Shown: in pieces, positions 9,227 through 17,966 of the stretch
How the letters are laid out: each line of letters starts with the position of its first letter
How positions within the stretch are numbered: the stretch's first letter is position 1
From: Clostridiales bacterium UBA1775
GTDB lineage: Bacteria > Bacillota > Clostridia > Monoglobales > Firm-18
Length of the DNA: 35,680 bases
Direction of reading: 5' to 3'
Assembly (NCBI GenBank): GCA_002314595.1
Contig: DCGP01000017.1
Span: 91,442 to 127,121 of the forward strand
Made by a program: the position numbers and the translations under genes
Notes under the pieces: model-generated
Database searches by the model: none
What the model was told of the DNA's origin: nothing
The model's input: only the letters and a program-made list of their open reading frames with translations

Positions 9227-9928
9227 TTATTCTCCTATAATGTCTTTAATTACTTCCGATGCAATTATTAACCCAACAACAGAAGGTACAAACGAAATGC
9301 TTCCCGGCACCTTCTTTTTGCTTTCTTCCTCAATTGGTGAATCTGTTTCTATTGGTTTTTCCTTGGAATACACTACTTTCAGTTTTTTTATTCCTCGTTT
9401 TTTTAATTCGTATCGCATTACTCTTGCAAGTGGGCATACGGAAGTTTTGTAAATATCTGCAACTTCAAATTCAGTTGGGTTAAGTTTATTACCGGCACCC
9501 ATTGAAGAAATCACAGGAACATTTAAGCTATAACATTTTTCGATAATATCAATTTTAGCAGATACTGTATCAATGGCATCAATTACATAGTCATATTTTG
9601 AAAAGTCAAATTGCGCAGATGCCTCTGCATTGTAAAAGCAATTTATAGCATTAACCTTGACATTTGGATTAATATCCAAGATTCTATTTTTCATAACATC
9701 AACCTTTGCCATTCCCACTGTGCTGTGAAGGGCAATAATTTGCCTGTTAATATTTGAAATGCTTACGGTGTCATTATCAACAAGTGTAAGGTTTTCAGCA
9801 CCACTACGTGCCAAAGCCTCTACAACATAGCCACCTACACCACCTATGCCAAATATTATTATTTTAGAATTTTTAATTCTATTTATTCCTTCTTTGCCTA
9901 TTAGCAAACCTGTTCTTGAAAATTCCAT
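9227..9928 (-). CDS. tcdA: tRNA threonylcarbamoyladenosine dehydratase (TcdA/CsdL, ThiF family)
   Basis: This is an E1-like enzyme that adenylates t6A37 in tRNA and cyclises it to ct6A. The 233-residue protein has a Rossmann nucleotide site FGIGGVGG (26-33) and the ThiF-family segment LVDNDTVSISNINRQ ending in the NRQ triad at 61-63. SMGAGNKLNPTEFEVADIYKTS further on is characteristic of TcdA rather than ThiF or MoeB. It is the first gene of the operon, transcribed from the promoter at 9959-9987. Pairing with ttcA places two tRNA anticodon-loop modifications under one promoter. Confidence 0.9.
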   Translation of the reverse strand: MEFSRTGLLIGKEGINRIKNSKIIIFGIGGVGGYVVEALARSGAENLTLVDNDTVSISNINRQIIALHSTVGMAKVDVMKNRILDINPNVKVNAINCFYNAEASAQFDFSKYDYVIDAIDTVSAKIDIIEKCYSLNVPVISSMGAGNKLNPTEFEVADIYKTSVCPLARVMRYELKKRGIKKLKVVYSKEKPIETDSPIEEESKKKVPGSISFVPSVVGLIIASEVIKDIIGE

Positions 9929-9958
9929 ATTTATTACCTACTTTTACTTGATAGTAAT

Positions 9959-9987
9959 ATTATAATATAAATTTTAAAATATTTCAA
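9959..9987 (-). promoter_or_regulatory. Sigma-A type promoter for tcdA-ttcA
   Basis: Minus-strand TTGAAA (9987-9982) and TATAAT (9964-9959) have a 17-base spacer, 31 bases upstream of the tcdA start. Confidence 0.75.
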
Positions 9988-10003
9988 TATTATAAAATTA
10001 AAA

Positions 10004-10026
10004 GCTGTAAAACACAGTTTTACAGC
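10004..10026 (-). terminator. Intrinsic terminator after the 10034-10528 gene
   Basis: A 10-bp perfect stem (GCTGTAAAAC with GTTTTACAGC) has a 3-base loop and is followed on the minus strand by a T-rich run (TTTTAATTTT). Confidence 0.85.
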
Positions 10027-10033
10027 CCTTACA

Positions 10034-10528
10034 TTACTTGTATTTATGATACCATTGTCTTATCTGCTCAATTTCTTCTGGTGTGCATCTTGCCTTTAAA
10101 TCGGCTTTTAAATCTGCGACTAATTTTGCAGTCATTCCTTCAGTATAATATCTATTTTTATAGTTATTTATTTCAGAAAAGCTAAACTTCCTTGTAACCA
10201 ATGCAACTGCTTCAACCTTATCGGTATAGTCAATATCTTTTTGCTTTGGCTCTTCAATTTTCTTTTCTGTAGGCTGAACAGGAACAGCATTTTCCTCCTG
10301 GGTATTTGATGGTTGCTGAACACCTTCTTCGTTAGGAACAGATATGTTTTTAGTGTTTATTTCAGATACTGCCTTTTGTAGGTCATCTATAGTCTTTTCA
10401 TCAACAGATTCCACAATTGTATTAACCATATAATTTCCTGCAATATTGATACCTACAAATATTGCAACAGCTACTAACAAAACTATGGATATTATCGTAA
10501 TTATTATTACTTTTGTTTTCTTTTTCAT
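10034..10528 (-). CDS. Membrane-anchored hypothetical protein
   Basis: I do not recognise a family. The 164-residue product starts MKKKTKV and has one strong N-terminal transmembrane segment (about residues 6-30). A Glu/Pro/Gln-rich spacer follows (about 65-95), then a short C-terminal domain with several Lys/Tyr-rich helices ending EEIEQIRQWYHKYK. The ATG at 10528 is chosen because AGAGG lies seven bases upstream (10536-10540); a longer in-frame reading has no ribosome site. It sits downstream of the SLH protein and upstream of its own terminator. It may be expressed from a weak promoter after the SLH terminator or by readthrough. Confidence 0.72.
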   Translation of the reverse strand: MKKKTKVIIITIISIVLLVAVAIFVGINIAGNYMVNTIVESVDEKTIDDLQKAVSEINTKNISVPNEEGVQQPSNTQEENAVPVQPTEKKIEEPKQKDIDYTDKVEAVALVTRKFSFSEINNYKNRYYTEGMTAKLVADLKADLKARCTPEEIEQIRQWYHKYK

Positions 10529-10562
10529 AATAAAACCTCTACGCAAATGTTGTATATATAAT

Positions 10563-10592
10563 AAATGCGTTTGGCAAGAACCAAACGCATTT
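10563..10592 (-). terminator. Intrinsic terminator after the SLH protein gene
   Basis: A perfect 12-bp stem (10563-10574 with 10581-10592) has a 6-base loop. On the minus strand it is followed by ATTATATATA, a weak U-tract, so some readthrough into the downstream anchored protein is possible. Confidence 0.8.
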
Positions 10593-10613
10593 AATTATTT
10601 AATTATTTACAAA

Positions 10614-11945
10614 TTATTCTAAACCTACAACAGTTTCTTCAACTACTGCTTTGTTAGCATTTAATAACTCAACTTTTGATAAAAGTCTATCATACAATAC
10701 AGCAGCTTCTGCTCTTGTTAATGTATCTTGAGGTCTGAATGAACCATCTGTATCACCAATGAACAAGCCAAGCTTTGAAAGTAATTCTACATATTCCTTA
10801 GCCCAATCTTGGATAGAAGCACCATCTTTGTATTCTACTGCAGGAACGCCTGCTGTAAGTTCTTTTAATGTATCAAGACCGATTGTTCTACCAATAAGTG
10901 CAGCCATTTCTTCACGAGTTACAACTTGATCAGGTTTAACTGTACCATCTTCATAGCCCTTCATAATACCTGCCTTAACAGCGCCACCAACGAACAAGTT
11001 GTACCAAGCAGTTGGGTCAGCATCAGGAGCATTTACATCTGCACCTTCAATATTATAAATCAATGAAAGAATCTTTGATGTTTCAGCACGTGTAATACCG
11101 GCATTTGGATCGTATTTTGTTGCTGATTTACCACTTAAAATGCCTTTATCAACAAGTCTGTTGATAGCATCTGCAGCCCAATCAAATTCTGAAGTTACAT
11201 CATCAAATTTTGTTGATTTTTCAACAGGTGTTACGTCAACTGTTGTTTCGTCAGCCGGTGTTTCATCTACTGTTGTTTCGTCATCTTTTGTTTCATCTTC
11301 TGTTGTCTTGTCTTCTGTTGTTGTCTTATCTTCTGTAGTTACAACAGTAGCAGCTCTCTTTGAACCTGTTCCGTTGCCACCTGTGCTACCGTCTTTAATG
11401 TTGCTCTTATATTTACCATCGTAGATTTCTAATACATCATAATCAGCAAATACATAGTCAAGAGAAGCAGTTGTAAACATATCTACTAATTCGTCAGGAA
11501 GAATCTGTACACCTGACTTACCACCAAGGTCTTGGCTCATTTCTTTATACTTGTCAAACAAAGCACAGTTTAATTTTGTGTATTTTGGTAGACAAATTAC
11601 ACTATACATTTCTTCAAGTAAAATTGTTTTGAATGTATCCTTTGTAAATGCTGTTTTGTCCTCATAGTAACGTGCTCTAAGAGCGATACCACAATCTACA
11701 GCGTAATCGTAAAGCATTTTTTCAGCTGCAGCCGCATCCTTAATGCCATAATTAGATACAAGTCTATCGCGAACAGCATCATATCTTTCTGCGAAAATTG
11801 GGTATTCTTTAAACTTTTCAATCATTTGATTGATTTTTGCACCACCATCTGATGGATAATTAACATCAGCAAATGCAATTGTAGAAATTGATGTTACCAT
11901 AAGTAATACAGCAATAACTACTGATAATACTTTTTTTAGTTTCAT
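10614..11945 (-). CDS. Secreted S-layer homology (SLH) domain protein
   Basis: This is a cell-surface protein of 443 residues. It has a Sec signal peptide (1-26, cleavage after AFA), an unrecognised mostly helical region (about 28-185), and a Thr/Asp/Glu-rich low-complexity linker with short TTEDK/DETP-like repeats (about 190-245). Three SLH modules end the protein. They are recognisable by ITRAETSKIL, VTREEMAALIGR and LTRAEAAVLYDR with preceding aromatic/Gly turns. SLH modules usually bind pyruvylated secondary wall polymer. The gene is monocistronic or leads into 10034-10528, with an AAGGAGG ribosome site and a good promoter. The N-terminal domain's function is unknown. Confidence 0.9.
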   Translation of the reverse strand: MKLKKVLSVVIAVLLMVTSISTIAFADVNYPSDGGAKINQMIEKFKEYPIFAERYDAVRDRLVSNYGIKDAAAAEKMLYDYAVDCGIALRARYYEDKTAFTKDTFKTILLEEMYSVICLPKYTKLNCALFDKYKEMSQDLGGKSGVQILPDELVDMFTTASLDYVFADYDVLEIYDGKYKSNIKDGSTGGNGTGSKRAATVVTTEDKTTTEDKTTEDETKDDETTVDETPADETTVDVTPVEKSTKFDDVTSEFDWAADAINRLVDKGILSGKSATKYDPNAGITRAETSKILSLIYNIEGADVNAPDADPTAWYNLFVGGAVKAGIMKGYEDGTVKPDQVVTREEMAALIGRTIGLDTLKELTAGVPAVEYKDGASIQDWAKEYVELLSKLGLFIGDTDGSFRPQDTLTRAEAAVLYDRLLSKVELLNANKAVVEETVVGLE

Positions 11946-11963
11946 AACTTTTTCCTCCTTGTT

Positions 11964-11983
11964 GACTATAAGTCCTTATAATC
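11964..11983 (-). promoter_or_regulatory. Hairpin in the 5' leader of the SLH gene
   Basis: A 9-bp stem with a 2-base centre (one G-U pair) lies between the promoter and the AAGGAGG ribosome site. It may stabilise the mRNA; there is no direct evidence of regulation. Confidence 0.4.
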
Positions 11984-11993
11984 ATTTTTAATC

Positions 11994-12022
11994 ATTATAA
12001 CACAACGATAAAATAAATTCAA
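11994..12022 (-). promoter_or_regulatory. Sigma-A type promoter for the SLH protein gene
   Basis: Minus-strand TTGAAT (12022-12017) and TATAAT (11999-11994) with a 17-base spacer, about 50 bases upstream of the start codon. Confidence 0.75.
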
Positions 12023-12100
12023 TATTATTTTGTAAAAAAACTGAAAAATTCTATCGTCAAAATAAACAAAAATTAAAACTGTTTTTGGTTAAAATGCATA

Positions 12101-13354
12101 TTATTTTGCAATTTTTGTTTTCTTTTCTGTTACCTTAATTAGTGGCAAAGTGCCATTTTCAATACATTCTTTGGTAATTGTAACCTGTTTAATTTTATCA
12201 TTGGACGGAATTTCGTACATAATTTCAGTCATAGTTTCTTCTAATATAGCACGCAATCCTCTTGCCCCTGTTTTACGTTCAATTGCCTTTTTGGCAACTG
12301 CAACAAGAGCATCATCTGTAAAGTTAAGCATAACATCATCATACTCAAAAAGTCTTGTATATTGCTTGACAAGTGCATTTTTAGGCTTAGTCAAAATAGA
12401 AATAAGTGCTTTTTCGTCCAATGTTTCTAAGGAAGCAATAACAGGAACTCTGCCTATAAATTCAGGAATAATGCCAAATTTAATTAAATCTTGAGGCAAA
12501 ACCTTTTTAAATAGTTCCCCTACGTCCTTTTTAGATGCACTTTCTATTGTAGCGCCAAAGCCAAGCTCCTTTTTACCTACACGGCTGCCAATAATCTTTT
12601 CAAGACCATCAAATGCGCCACCACAAATAAACAGGATATTTGTTGTATCAATTTGAATAAGCTCTTGATGTGGGTGCTTACGTCCACCCTGAGGAGGAAC
12701 AGAAGCAACAGTACCCTCTAAAATTTTTAGAAGTGCCTGTTGAACACCTTCCCCGCTAACATCTCTTGTTATTGAAACGTTTTCGCTTTTACGGGTAATT
12801 TTATCTATTTCATCAATATAAATAATACCCTTTTCTGCCTTTGCAATATCGTAATCTGCTGCTTGGATAAGTTTTAGCAAAATGTTTTCAACGTCCTCGC
12901 CAACATATCCTGCCTCTGTAAGTGCAGTGGCATCGGAAATTGCAAAGGGAACATCTAATATTTTTGCAAGAGTTTGAGCAAGTAAAGTTTTACCGGAACC
13001 TGTCGGCCCTAACATCATAATATTACTCTTTTGAATTTCAAGGTCATCGTCTGCCTTAATATCAGAGTTTATTCTTTTATAGTGGTTGTATACTGCAACA
13101 GCAAGTTGCTTTTTGGCATATTCTTGACCAATAACATAATCGTCCAAAACCTCTTTAATTTCCTTTGGCTTTGGGACATTTTCAAAAGAGAAGTCCTTAG
13201 TGTCAATATGGTCATCAAATTCGTCCTCTACAATGCTGATACAAGCACGAATACAATCTTTACATATTGCAACGTCCGGTCCAACAATCAGTTGATTGCT
13301 GGGCTGACCACAAAATGAACACTTTTGAATGTTGTTTTCCTTATTATTACTCAT
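12101..13354 (-). CDS. clpX: ATP-dependent Clp protease ATP-binding subunit ClpX
   Basis: ClpX is a AAA+ unfoldase that feeds substrates to ClpP. The N-terminal zinc-binding domain has Cys12, Cys15, Cys31 and Cys34. Further motifs are Walker A GPTGSGKT, Walker B IIYIDEIDKI, the pore/sensor region RDVSGEGVQQALLKILEG and the C-terminal sensor 2 GARGLRAI. The length of 417 residues is normal. It starts 14 bases after clpP, consistent with a tig-clpP-clpX operon. Confidence 0.98.
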   Translation of the reverse strand: MSNNKENNIQKCSFCGQPSNQLIVGPDVAICKDCIRACISIVEDEFDDHIDTKDFSFENVPKPKEIKEVLDDYVIGQEYAKKQLAVAVYNHYKRINSDIKADDDLEIQKSNIMMLGPTGSGKTLLAQTLAKILDVPFAISDATALTEAGYVGEDVENILLKLIQAADYDIAKAEKGIIYIDEIDKITRKSENVSITRDVSGEGVQQALLKILEGTVASVPPQGGRKHPHQELIQIDTTNILFICGGAFDGLEKIIGSRVGKKELGFGATIESASKKDVGELFKKVLPQDLIKFGIIPEFIGRVPVIASLETLDEKALISILTKPKNALVKQYTRLFEYDDVMLNFTDDALVAVAKKAIERKTGARGLRAILEETMTEIMYEIPSNDKIKQVTITKECIENGTLPLIKVTEKKTKIAK

Positions 13355-13368
13355 TTCGCCCTCCGAAT

Positions 13369-13953
13369 TTACGGTCTTTCATAAATTACTTTGTCGATTA
13401 AACCGTATTTTGCAGATTCTTCTGCTGACATAAAGTTATCTCTTTCGGTATCTCTTTCAATTTCTTCTAAAGGTTTGCCTGTATTCTTAGCAAGAATTTC
13501 ATTAAGATTTTGCTTAATTCTAATAATTCTGTCTGCATGAATTTTGATATCTGTTGCCTGTCCTTGCATTCCGCCTAAAGGCTGGTGAATCATAATTTCA
13601 CTGTTTGGCAATGCAAATCTCTTTCCCTTTGCACCACATGAAAGCAAGAATGCACCCATACTTGCAGCCATACCTATGCAAATTGTTGAAACATCGCATT
13701 TAATGTATTGCATAGTATCATAAATTGCCATACCTGATGTTATGCTACCACCGGGGCTGTTAATGTATAGGCTTATGTCCTTATCCGGGTCTTCGGCTTC
13801 CAAGAATAAAAGCTGTGCAACTACAAGCCCCGCAGTTACGTCATTGATTTCTTCACCTAAGATAATAATTCTATCCTTTAACAAACGTGAATAAATATCG
13901 TATGCACGTTCACCTCTGTTTGTTTGTTCAATTACTGTTGGTACTAAACTCAT
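13369..13953 (-). CDS. clpP: ATP-dependent Clp protease proteolytic subunit ClpP
   Basis: This is a tetradecameric serine peptidase. Starting at ATG 13953 (MSLVPTVIEQ) the protein has 194 residues. The catalytic triad falls at Ser98 (GMAASMG), His123 (MIHQPLGG) and Asp172, matching canonical numbering and supporting this start. The GTG three codons upstream lies within the GGAAGGAAG ribosome site and is unlikely. It is flanked by tig and clpX on the same strand. Confidence 0.98.
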   Translation of the reverse strand: MSLVPTVIEQTNRGERAYDIYSRLLKDRIIILGEEINDVTAGLVVAQLLFLEAEDPDKDISLYINSPGGSITSGMAIYDTMQYIKCDVSTICIGMAASMGAFLLSCGAKGKRFALPNSEIMIHQPLGGMQGQATDIKIHADRIIRIKQNLNEILAKNTGKPLEEIERDTERDNFMSAEESAKYGLIDKVIYERP

Positions 13954-13983
13954 TGTGTGCACTTCCTTCCAATTGTGTAATTA

Positions 13984-15252
13984 TTATTTTGCTTCTGCTA
14001 CTATAAATTCAACAACTTTCTTGTTTACGATACCGTCTTTAATTTCCTCTTCGGGAACAAACTTTTTGATATCCTCAACCTTCATTTGATAGTTGTCTGC
14101 AATCTTTTTGTATTCTGCTTCAATATCCTTTGCTGTTGCTTCAACCTTTTCAGCCTTTGCAATAGCTTCTAATGTTAACGATACCTTAACTTGCTTTGTA
14201 GCATGGTCTTTAAATTGTTCTTTAAATTTGTCAATTGTCATACCTGTCATTTCAAAGTACTTTTGTAATGTAATACCTTGACCTTGAAGCCTTGCATCGT
14301 AATCACGAACCATCATATTAAGTTGTTGTTCAATCATACATTCAGGAATGTCAACCTTTGTTTTGTCTGCAACCAATTCAACTGCTTTGTCCTCTGTTTC
14401 AGCCTTAGCCTGAGCATCCTTAGCTTCTTTCAACTTCTTCTTTGTGTCTTTTTTTAGGTCTGCAATTGTATCGAATTCTGATACGTCCTTTGCAAATTCA
14501 TCATCAAGTGCAGGAAGTTCCTTTTTCTTGATTGCGTTAATTTTTACTTTAAATTCTACTGCTGCACCTTTAAGGTCGTCTGCATGGTAATCCTTTGGGA
14601 ATGTAACGTTAACTGTTACGTCATCGCCTTTGTTTGCACCGATAAGCTGGTCTTCAAAGCCGGGAATAAATTGACCTGAACCGATTGTAAGTTCAAAATC
14701 TTTACCTGCGCCACCTTCAAATGCTACGCCGTCTTTAAAGCCTTCAAAGTCAATAACTGCAATATCGTCTTTTGCAACTGCTCTGTCATCAACCTCAACA
14801 ATTCTTGCGTTTCTTTCTTGAAGCTTTGCAATTTCTGCATCTACATCTGCCTTATTTACAGTATACTCAACTTTTTCCAATTCAATACCTTTGTATTTGC
14901 CTAATTTAACCTCAGGTTTAAGTTGAACCTTTACTGAAATAACAACATTTTCGCCCTTTTTGATGTCATCAACTGTGATGTCAGGCTTGTCAACCGGTTC
15001 AATATCAAGTTCCTTAACTGCTTCGTCATAAGCGTCAGGCAATACTGCATTAACTGCATCCTCGTAGAATATTTCTTCGCCATACAATTTTTCTACCATT
15101 GCTCTTGGTGCTTTACCTTTTCTAAAACCGGGTACGTTTATGTACTTAACATTTTTAGCATAAGCCTTTTTCATACCTTCTTCAAATTTTTCCGGAGTAA
15201 TTTCTAATTTAAACTCCGCTACACTTTTTTCTATCTTTTCTAATTTTGCCAT
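13984..15252 (-). CDS. tig: Trigger factor
   Basis: This is a ribosome-associated chaperone and peptidyl-prolyl isomerase of 422 residues from ATG 15252 (MAKLEKIEKS). AAGGAG lies eight bases upstream, so the longer in-frame reading is rejected. The ribosome-binding signature VPGFRKGKAPRAMVEKLYG is present in the N-terminal domain. The FKBP-like PPIase domain follows (DDIAVIDFEGFKDGVAFEGG), then a long Lys/Glu-rich helical C-terminal domain. It heads the tig-clpP-clpX cluster conserved across bacteria. Confidence 0.97.
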   Translation of the reverse strand: MAKLEKIEKSVAEFKLEITPEKFEEGMKKAYAKNVKYINVPGFRKGKAPRAMVEKLYGEEIFYEDAVNAVLPDAYDEAVKELDIEPVDKPDITVDDIKKGENVVISVKVQLKPEVKLGKYKGIELEKVEYTVNKADVDAEIAKLQERNARIVEVDDRAVAKDDIAVIDFEGFKDGVAFEGGAGKDFELTIGSGQFIPGFEDQLIGANKGDDVTVNVTFPKDYHADDLKGAAVEFKVKINAIKKKELPALDDEFAKDVSEFDTIADLKKDTKKKLKEAKDAQAKAETEDKAVELVADKTKVDIPECMIEQQLNMMVRDYDARLQGQGITLQKYFEMTGMTIDKFKEQFKDHATKQVKVSLTLEAIAKAEKVEATAKDIEAEYKKIADNYQMKVEDIKKFVPEEEIKDGIVNKKVVEFIVAEAK

Positions 15253-15306
15253 TTTATATGCTCCTTCCAATTTATATCATTGTAATTTATAAATAAAATA
15301 GATTTT

Positions 15307-15984
15307 TCAATCCAAAATTTTATACGGATTAAATCCTAAATAGTCGCAAGACACAAGGTTGTAAGATATACCGTTTTCTGTAAAATCTTCGTAATCCTTA
15401 TACCCGTTGCCGTGCAAATGCCCAAATATACATTTTAGGACACCATATTCCTCCATTAGCTTTTTAAATGCTTCATCAGGTGGATAATGAAGTGCTGTAA
15501 TAATATTTTTAACACCCTGTTTTTTTGCATCTTCAAAGGAAAGCTTTAACCTTTCAAGCTCACGGTTGTAAATTTTCTTATCCTCTTCATCAGAGGTGGT
15601 AAGTTGCCAACCCCTTGAGCCACAAACTGCCGTTTCCTTATATATATAACAGTTATTCTGCACAAAAGAAATACTGTCAAAATCATTTTGAGCACACCAG
15701 GATAGGTGTTTGTTCATAGTTGTCCACCAATAGTCGTGGTTTCCCTTTAAAATGATTTTTTTACCATTTAATTTATTTATGTAGTTAAAGTCGTCGTAAG
15801 TATCCTCAAGATACATAGCCCACGAAACATCACCGTTAATGATAACAACATCTTCATCGGTAACAAGGTTGTTCCAATTTTTCTCCAACCTTTTTTCGTA
15901 ATCGTCCCACTTTGCACCAAACACATCCATTGGTTTGTCCTCATTAAACGAGAGGTGCAAATCGGAAATACCATACAAAGCCAT
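15307..15984 (-). CDS. Metallophosphoesterase (calcineurin-like)
   Basis: This is a 225-residue member of the calcineurin-like phosphoesterase family. The metal-ligand motifs appear in order: SDLHLS at residues 7-12, NGDVSW, GNHDYWW and GHLHG near the C-terminus. The substrate is not evident. AAAGGATG precedes the ATG. It lies 54 bases upstream of tig on the same strand, an arrangement seen in some Clostridia, and may share its transcript. Confidence 0.88.
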   Translation of the reverse strand: MALYGISDLHLSFNEDKPMDVFGAKWDDYEKRLEKNWNNLVTDEDVVIINGDVSWAMYLEDTYDDFNYINKLNGKKIILKGNHDYWWTTMNKHLSWCAQNDFDSISFVQNNCYIYKETAVCGSRGWQLTTSDEEDKKIYNRELERLKLSFEDAKKQGVKNIITALHYPPDEAFKKLMEEYGVLKCIFGHLHGNGYKDYEDFTENGISYNLVSCDYLGFNPYKILD

Positions 15985-15995
15985 AATTTCATCCT

Positions 15996-16025
15996 TTGCA
16001 TATTTATTTTTGTTGTGGTTATAAT
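15996..16025 (+). promoter_or_regulatory. Sigma-A type promoter for the DUF1540 gene
   Basis: TTGCAT (15996-16001) and TATAAT (16020-16025) with an 18-base spacer, 23 bases upstream of the start at 16049. Confidence 0.65.
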
Positions 16026-16048
16026 ATTGTTGAAGGGAGATGTTATCT

Positions 16049-16216
16049 ATGGATAAAAGCTACAATCAACAAAACACACCAAACTGCATTTGTTGTTCTG
16101 TTTCTAACTGCATTCACAACTGCGACAAGAAATGCTCTGCAACAGAAGTGCACGTAGGCCCTAAAAGTGCTTGTTGCACTGCCGAAACAGGCTGTGAAAC
16201 ATTCCAATCTAAATAA
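16049..16216 (+). CDS. DUF1540 cysteine-rich miniprotein
   Basis: This is a 55-residue protein with nine cysteines (13, 15, 16, 21, 25, 29, 42, 43, 49). The pattern CICCSVSNCIHNCDKKCSA followed by a short IxV-like strand and TGCETF at the end is typical of the DUF1540 family of small, probably metal-binding, clostridial proteins. AAGGGAG lies nine bases before the ATG and a promoter sits directly upstream. The biochemical role is unknown; some relatives are present in spores. It is divergent from the metallophosphoesterase and converges with thrC. Confidence 0.88.
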   Translation: MDKSYNQQNTPNCICCSVSNCIHNCDKKCSATEVHVGPKSACCTAETGCETFQSK

Positions 16217-16238
16217 CCACTTTGTAAAGCTGTTAGGT

Positions 16239-17738
16239 TTAGCCTAATAGCTTGTTACATATAAAGTCTTTAAGCTGGTCTTTTTTAACTGAATCGTTAA
16301 ACCTAACTTCCTTATTTTTAAGCTCTCCTAATGATTTAGGAATATCAAGGTTTGTCTTTGCAAACAAATTATCAATAAGTGTAAATTCGTCCTTATCATC
16401 AACGTTTTGACTGCCCTCTAATGCTGTCATAACAGAACGATTAAATTTATATGGACTTGCAGTTGATAAAATAACAGATTTTGAACTGTCCCCTGTTTCA
16501 AACAAGTATTGGTCATATACGTTTTTACCAACAGCAGTATGTGTATCCATAATATAACCGTAATTTTCAAATGTGTCCTTTATTGTAAGTGCAGTGTCCT
16601 TATCATCACAAAATCCACCCCACAAAACTTCGGAAATCTTAGTCTTCATTTCCTCGTCAACCTCGTAGGTGCCGTCCTTTGCCAAATTATCCATAAAGCC
16701 TTTGACCTTATTGCAATCTCTGTCTGCAATATCAAACAAAAATCTTTCTAAATTGCTTGAAATCAAAATATCCATTGAAGGTGATGTTGTAACAAAGAAT
16801 TGTCTGTTTTTATTATATACACCTGTTTTAATAAAGTCTGTTAAAACGTTGTTTTTATTAGAAGCACAAATAAGCTTGTTAACAGGCAATCCCATTTTCT
16901 TTGCATAATATCCTGCAAGTATATCTCCAAAATTACCTGTTGGCACAACAAAATTGATTTTGTCCCCTAACTTGATTTCGTTCGATTTAAGCATATCGCA
17001 ATACGCAGAAAAATAATAAACTATTTGAGGCAACAATCTACCCCAGTTAATAGAGTTAGCAGATGAAAGCATATAGCCTTTTTTGTCAAGCTCTGCCTTA
17101 AATTGTTCATCTGTAAATATCTTTTTAACGCCACTTTGAGCATCGTCAAAGTTGCCTAAAATGCCACCTACTGCAACATTTTTGCCCTCTTGTGTAACCA
17201 TTTGAAGCCTTTGGATATCCGAAACACCGTCATGTGGATAAAATACAGCAATCTTTGTGCCGTCTACGTCCTTAAAGCCTTCAAGTGCTGCCTTGCCGGT
17301 ATCACCTGATGTTGCAACTAAAATAATAACTGTTCTGTTGTCCCCTGTCTTTTTAATTGCCTTTGTCATAAAGTGTGGCAAGATTTGAAGTGCAACGTCC
17401 TTAAAAGCACATGTTACACCGTGCCAAAGCTCCAAGAAATATACGCCACTGTTTAGCTTATAGACAGGAGTAATACTTTCTGTGCCAAACTTTTCAGTAT
17501 TATACGCCGACTTAACACAGTCTGTAACCTCTTCAACTGTGTAATCGGTAAGATATTTTGTCATAATGTTAACAGCACGTTCTGCATAGGACTTGTCCTT
17601 CATCTCATCAATTTCAGATAATGAAAATTGTGGAAAACTGTCCGTAACAAAAAGCCCTCCGTTAGGTGCAAGACCTGTTTTAATAGCCTCTGCGCTTGTG
17701 CATTCGTATTCATTTCCTCTTGTACTGTTGTATTTCAT
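16239..17738 (-). CDS. thrC: Threonine synthase
   Basis: This enzyme converts O-phosphohomoserine to threonine with PLP. The protein is 499 residues from ATG 17738 (MKYNSTRGNE), preceded by AAGGTTGGTG. The N-terminal YNSTRG motif, the PLP lysine in CAFKDVALQ (Lys113), the VATSGDTGKAALEGF phosphate loop and the NSINWGRLLPQ segment mark the long (class II) threonine synthase. No thrB or hom gene is adjacent, so it is expressed alone from the promoter at 17777-17805. A short imperfect hairpin overlaps its stop codon. Confidence 0.96.
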   Translation of the reverse strand: MKYNSTRGNEYECTSAEAIKTGLAPNGGLFVTDSFPQFSLSEIDEMKDKSYAERAVNIMTKYLTDYTVEEVTDCVKSAYNTEKFGTESITPVYKLNSGVYFLELWHGVTCAFKDVALQILPHFMTKAIKKTGDNRTVIILVATSGDTGKAALEGFKDVDGTKIAVFYPHDGVSDIQRLQMVTQEGKNVAVGGILGNFDDAQSGVKKIFTDEQFKAELDKKGYMLSSANSINWGRLLPQIVYYFSAYCDMLKSNEIKLGDKINFVVPTGNFGDILAGYYAKKMGLPVNKLICASNKNNVLTDFIKTGVYNKNRQFFVTTSPSMDILISSNLERFLFDIADRDCNKVKGFMDNLAKDGTYEVDEEMKTKISEVLWGGFCDDKDTALTIKDTFENYGYIMDTHTAVGKNVYDQYLFETGDSSKSVILSTASPYKFNRSVMTALEGSQNVDDKDEFTLIDNLFAKTNLDIPKSLGELKNKEVRFNDSVKKDQLKDFICNKLLG

Positions 17739-17776
17739 ACATACACCAACCTTAAAATCAATATATACCAAACTAT

Positions 17777-17805
17777 ATAATACTATAAAAAATGCAATTT
17801 GTAAA
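17777..17805 (-). promoter_or_regulatory. Sigma-A type promoter for thrC
   Basis: Minus-strand TTTACA (17805-17800) and TATTAT (17782-17777) with a 17-base spacer. The leader to the start codon is only about 30 bases, too short for a threonine attenuator. Confidence 0.65.
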
Positions 17806-17896
17806 GAGTTTTTACAGTTTTGGTGTCTTTGCCCAAAAATTTACATAAAATTATTACTATTTATTTAATATTAACAAAAGCCTAAATTTCTGTTAC

Positions 17897-17925
17897 TTTA
17901 CAAAAATACTTTCCTATTGTATAAT
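17897..17925 (+). promoter_or_regulatory. Sigma-A type promoter for the endonuclease IV-aroQ-peptidase operon
   Basis: TTTACA (17897-17902) and TATAAT (17920-17925) with a 17-base spacer, followed by GGAGG at 17950-17954. Confidence 0.75.
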
Positions 17926-17966
17926 ATGTAATATGTTATAATTTCAAACGGAGGATTTTGAAAGAA

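Noticed and set aside
11140..11424. Open frame of 94 codons on the plus strand, rich in Ser and Val
   Set aside because: It mirrors the Thr/Asp/Glu-rich linker of the SLH protein on the opposite strand and has no ribosome site or family features.
16227..16253. Hairpin at the convergent ends of the DUF1540 gene and thrC
   Set aside because: The stem has a G-U pair in its middle and no U-tract on either side, so I do not call it a terminator.
17739..17776. Possible T-box or threonine attenuator before thrC
   Set aside because: The leader is only about 30 bases from the promoter to the start codon, too short for either.
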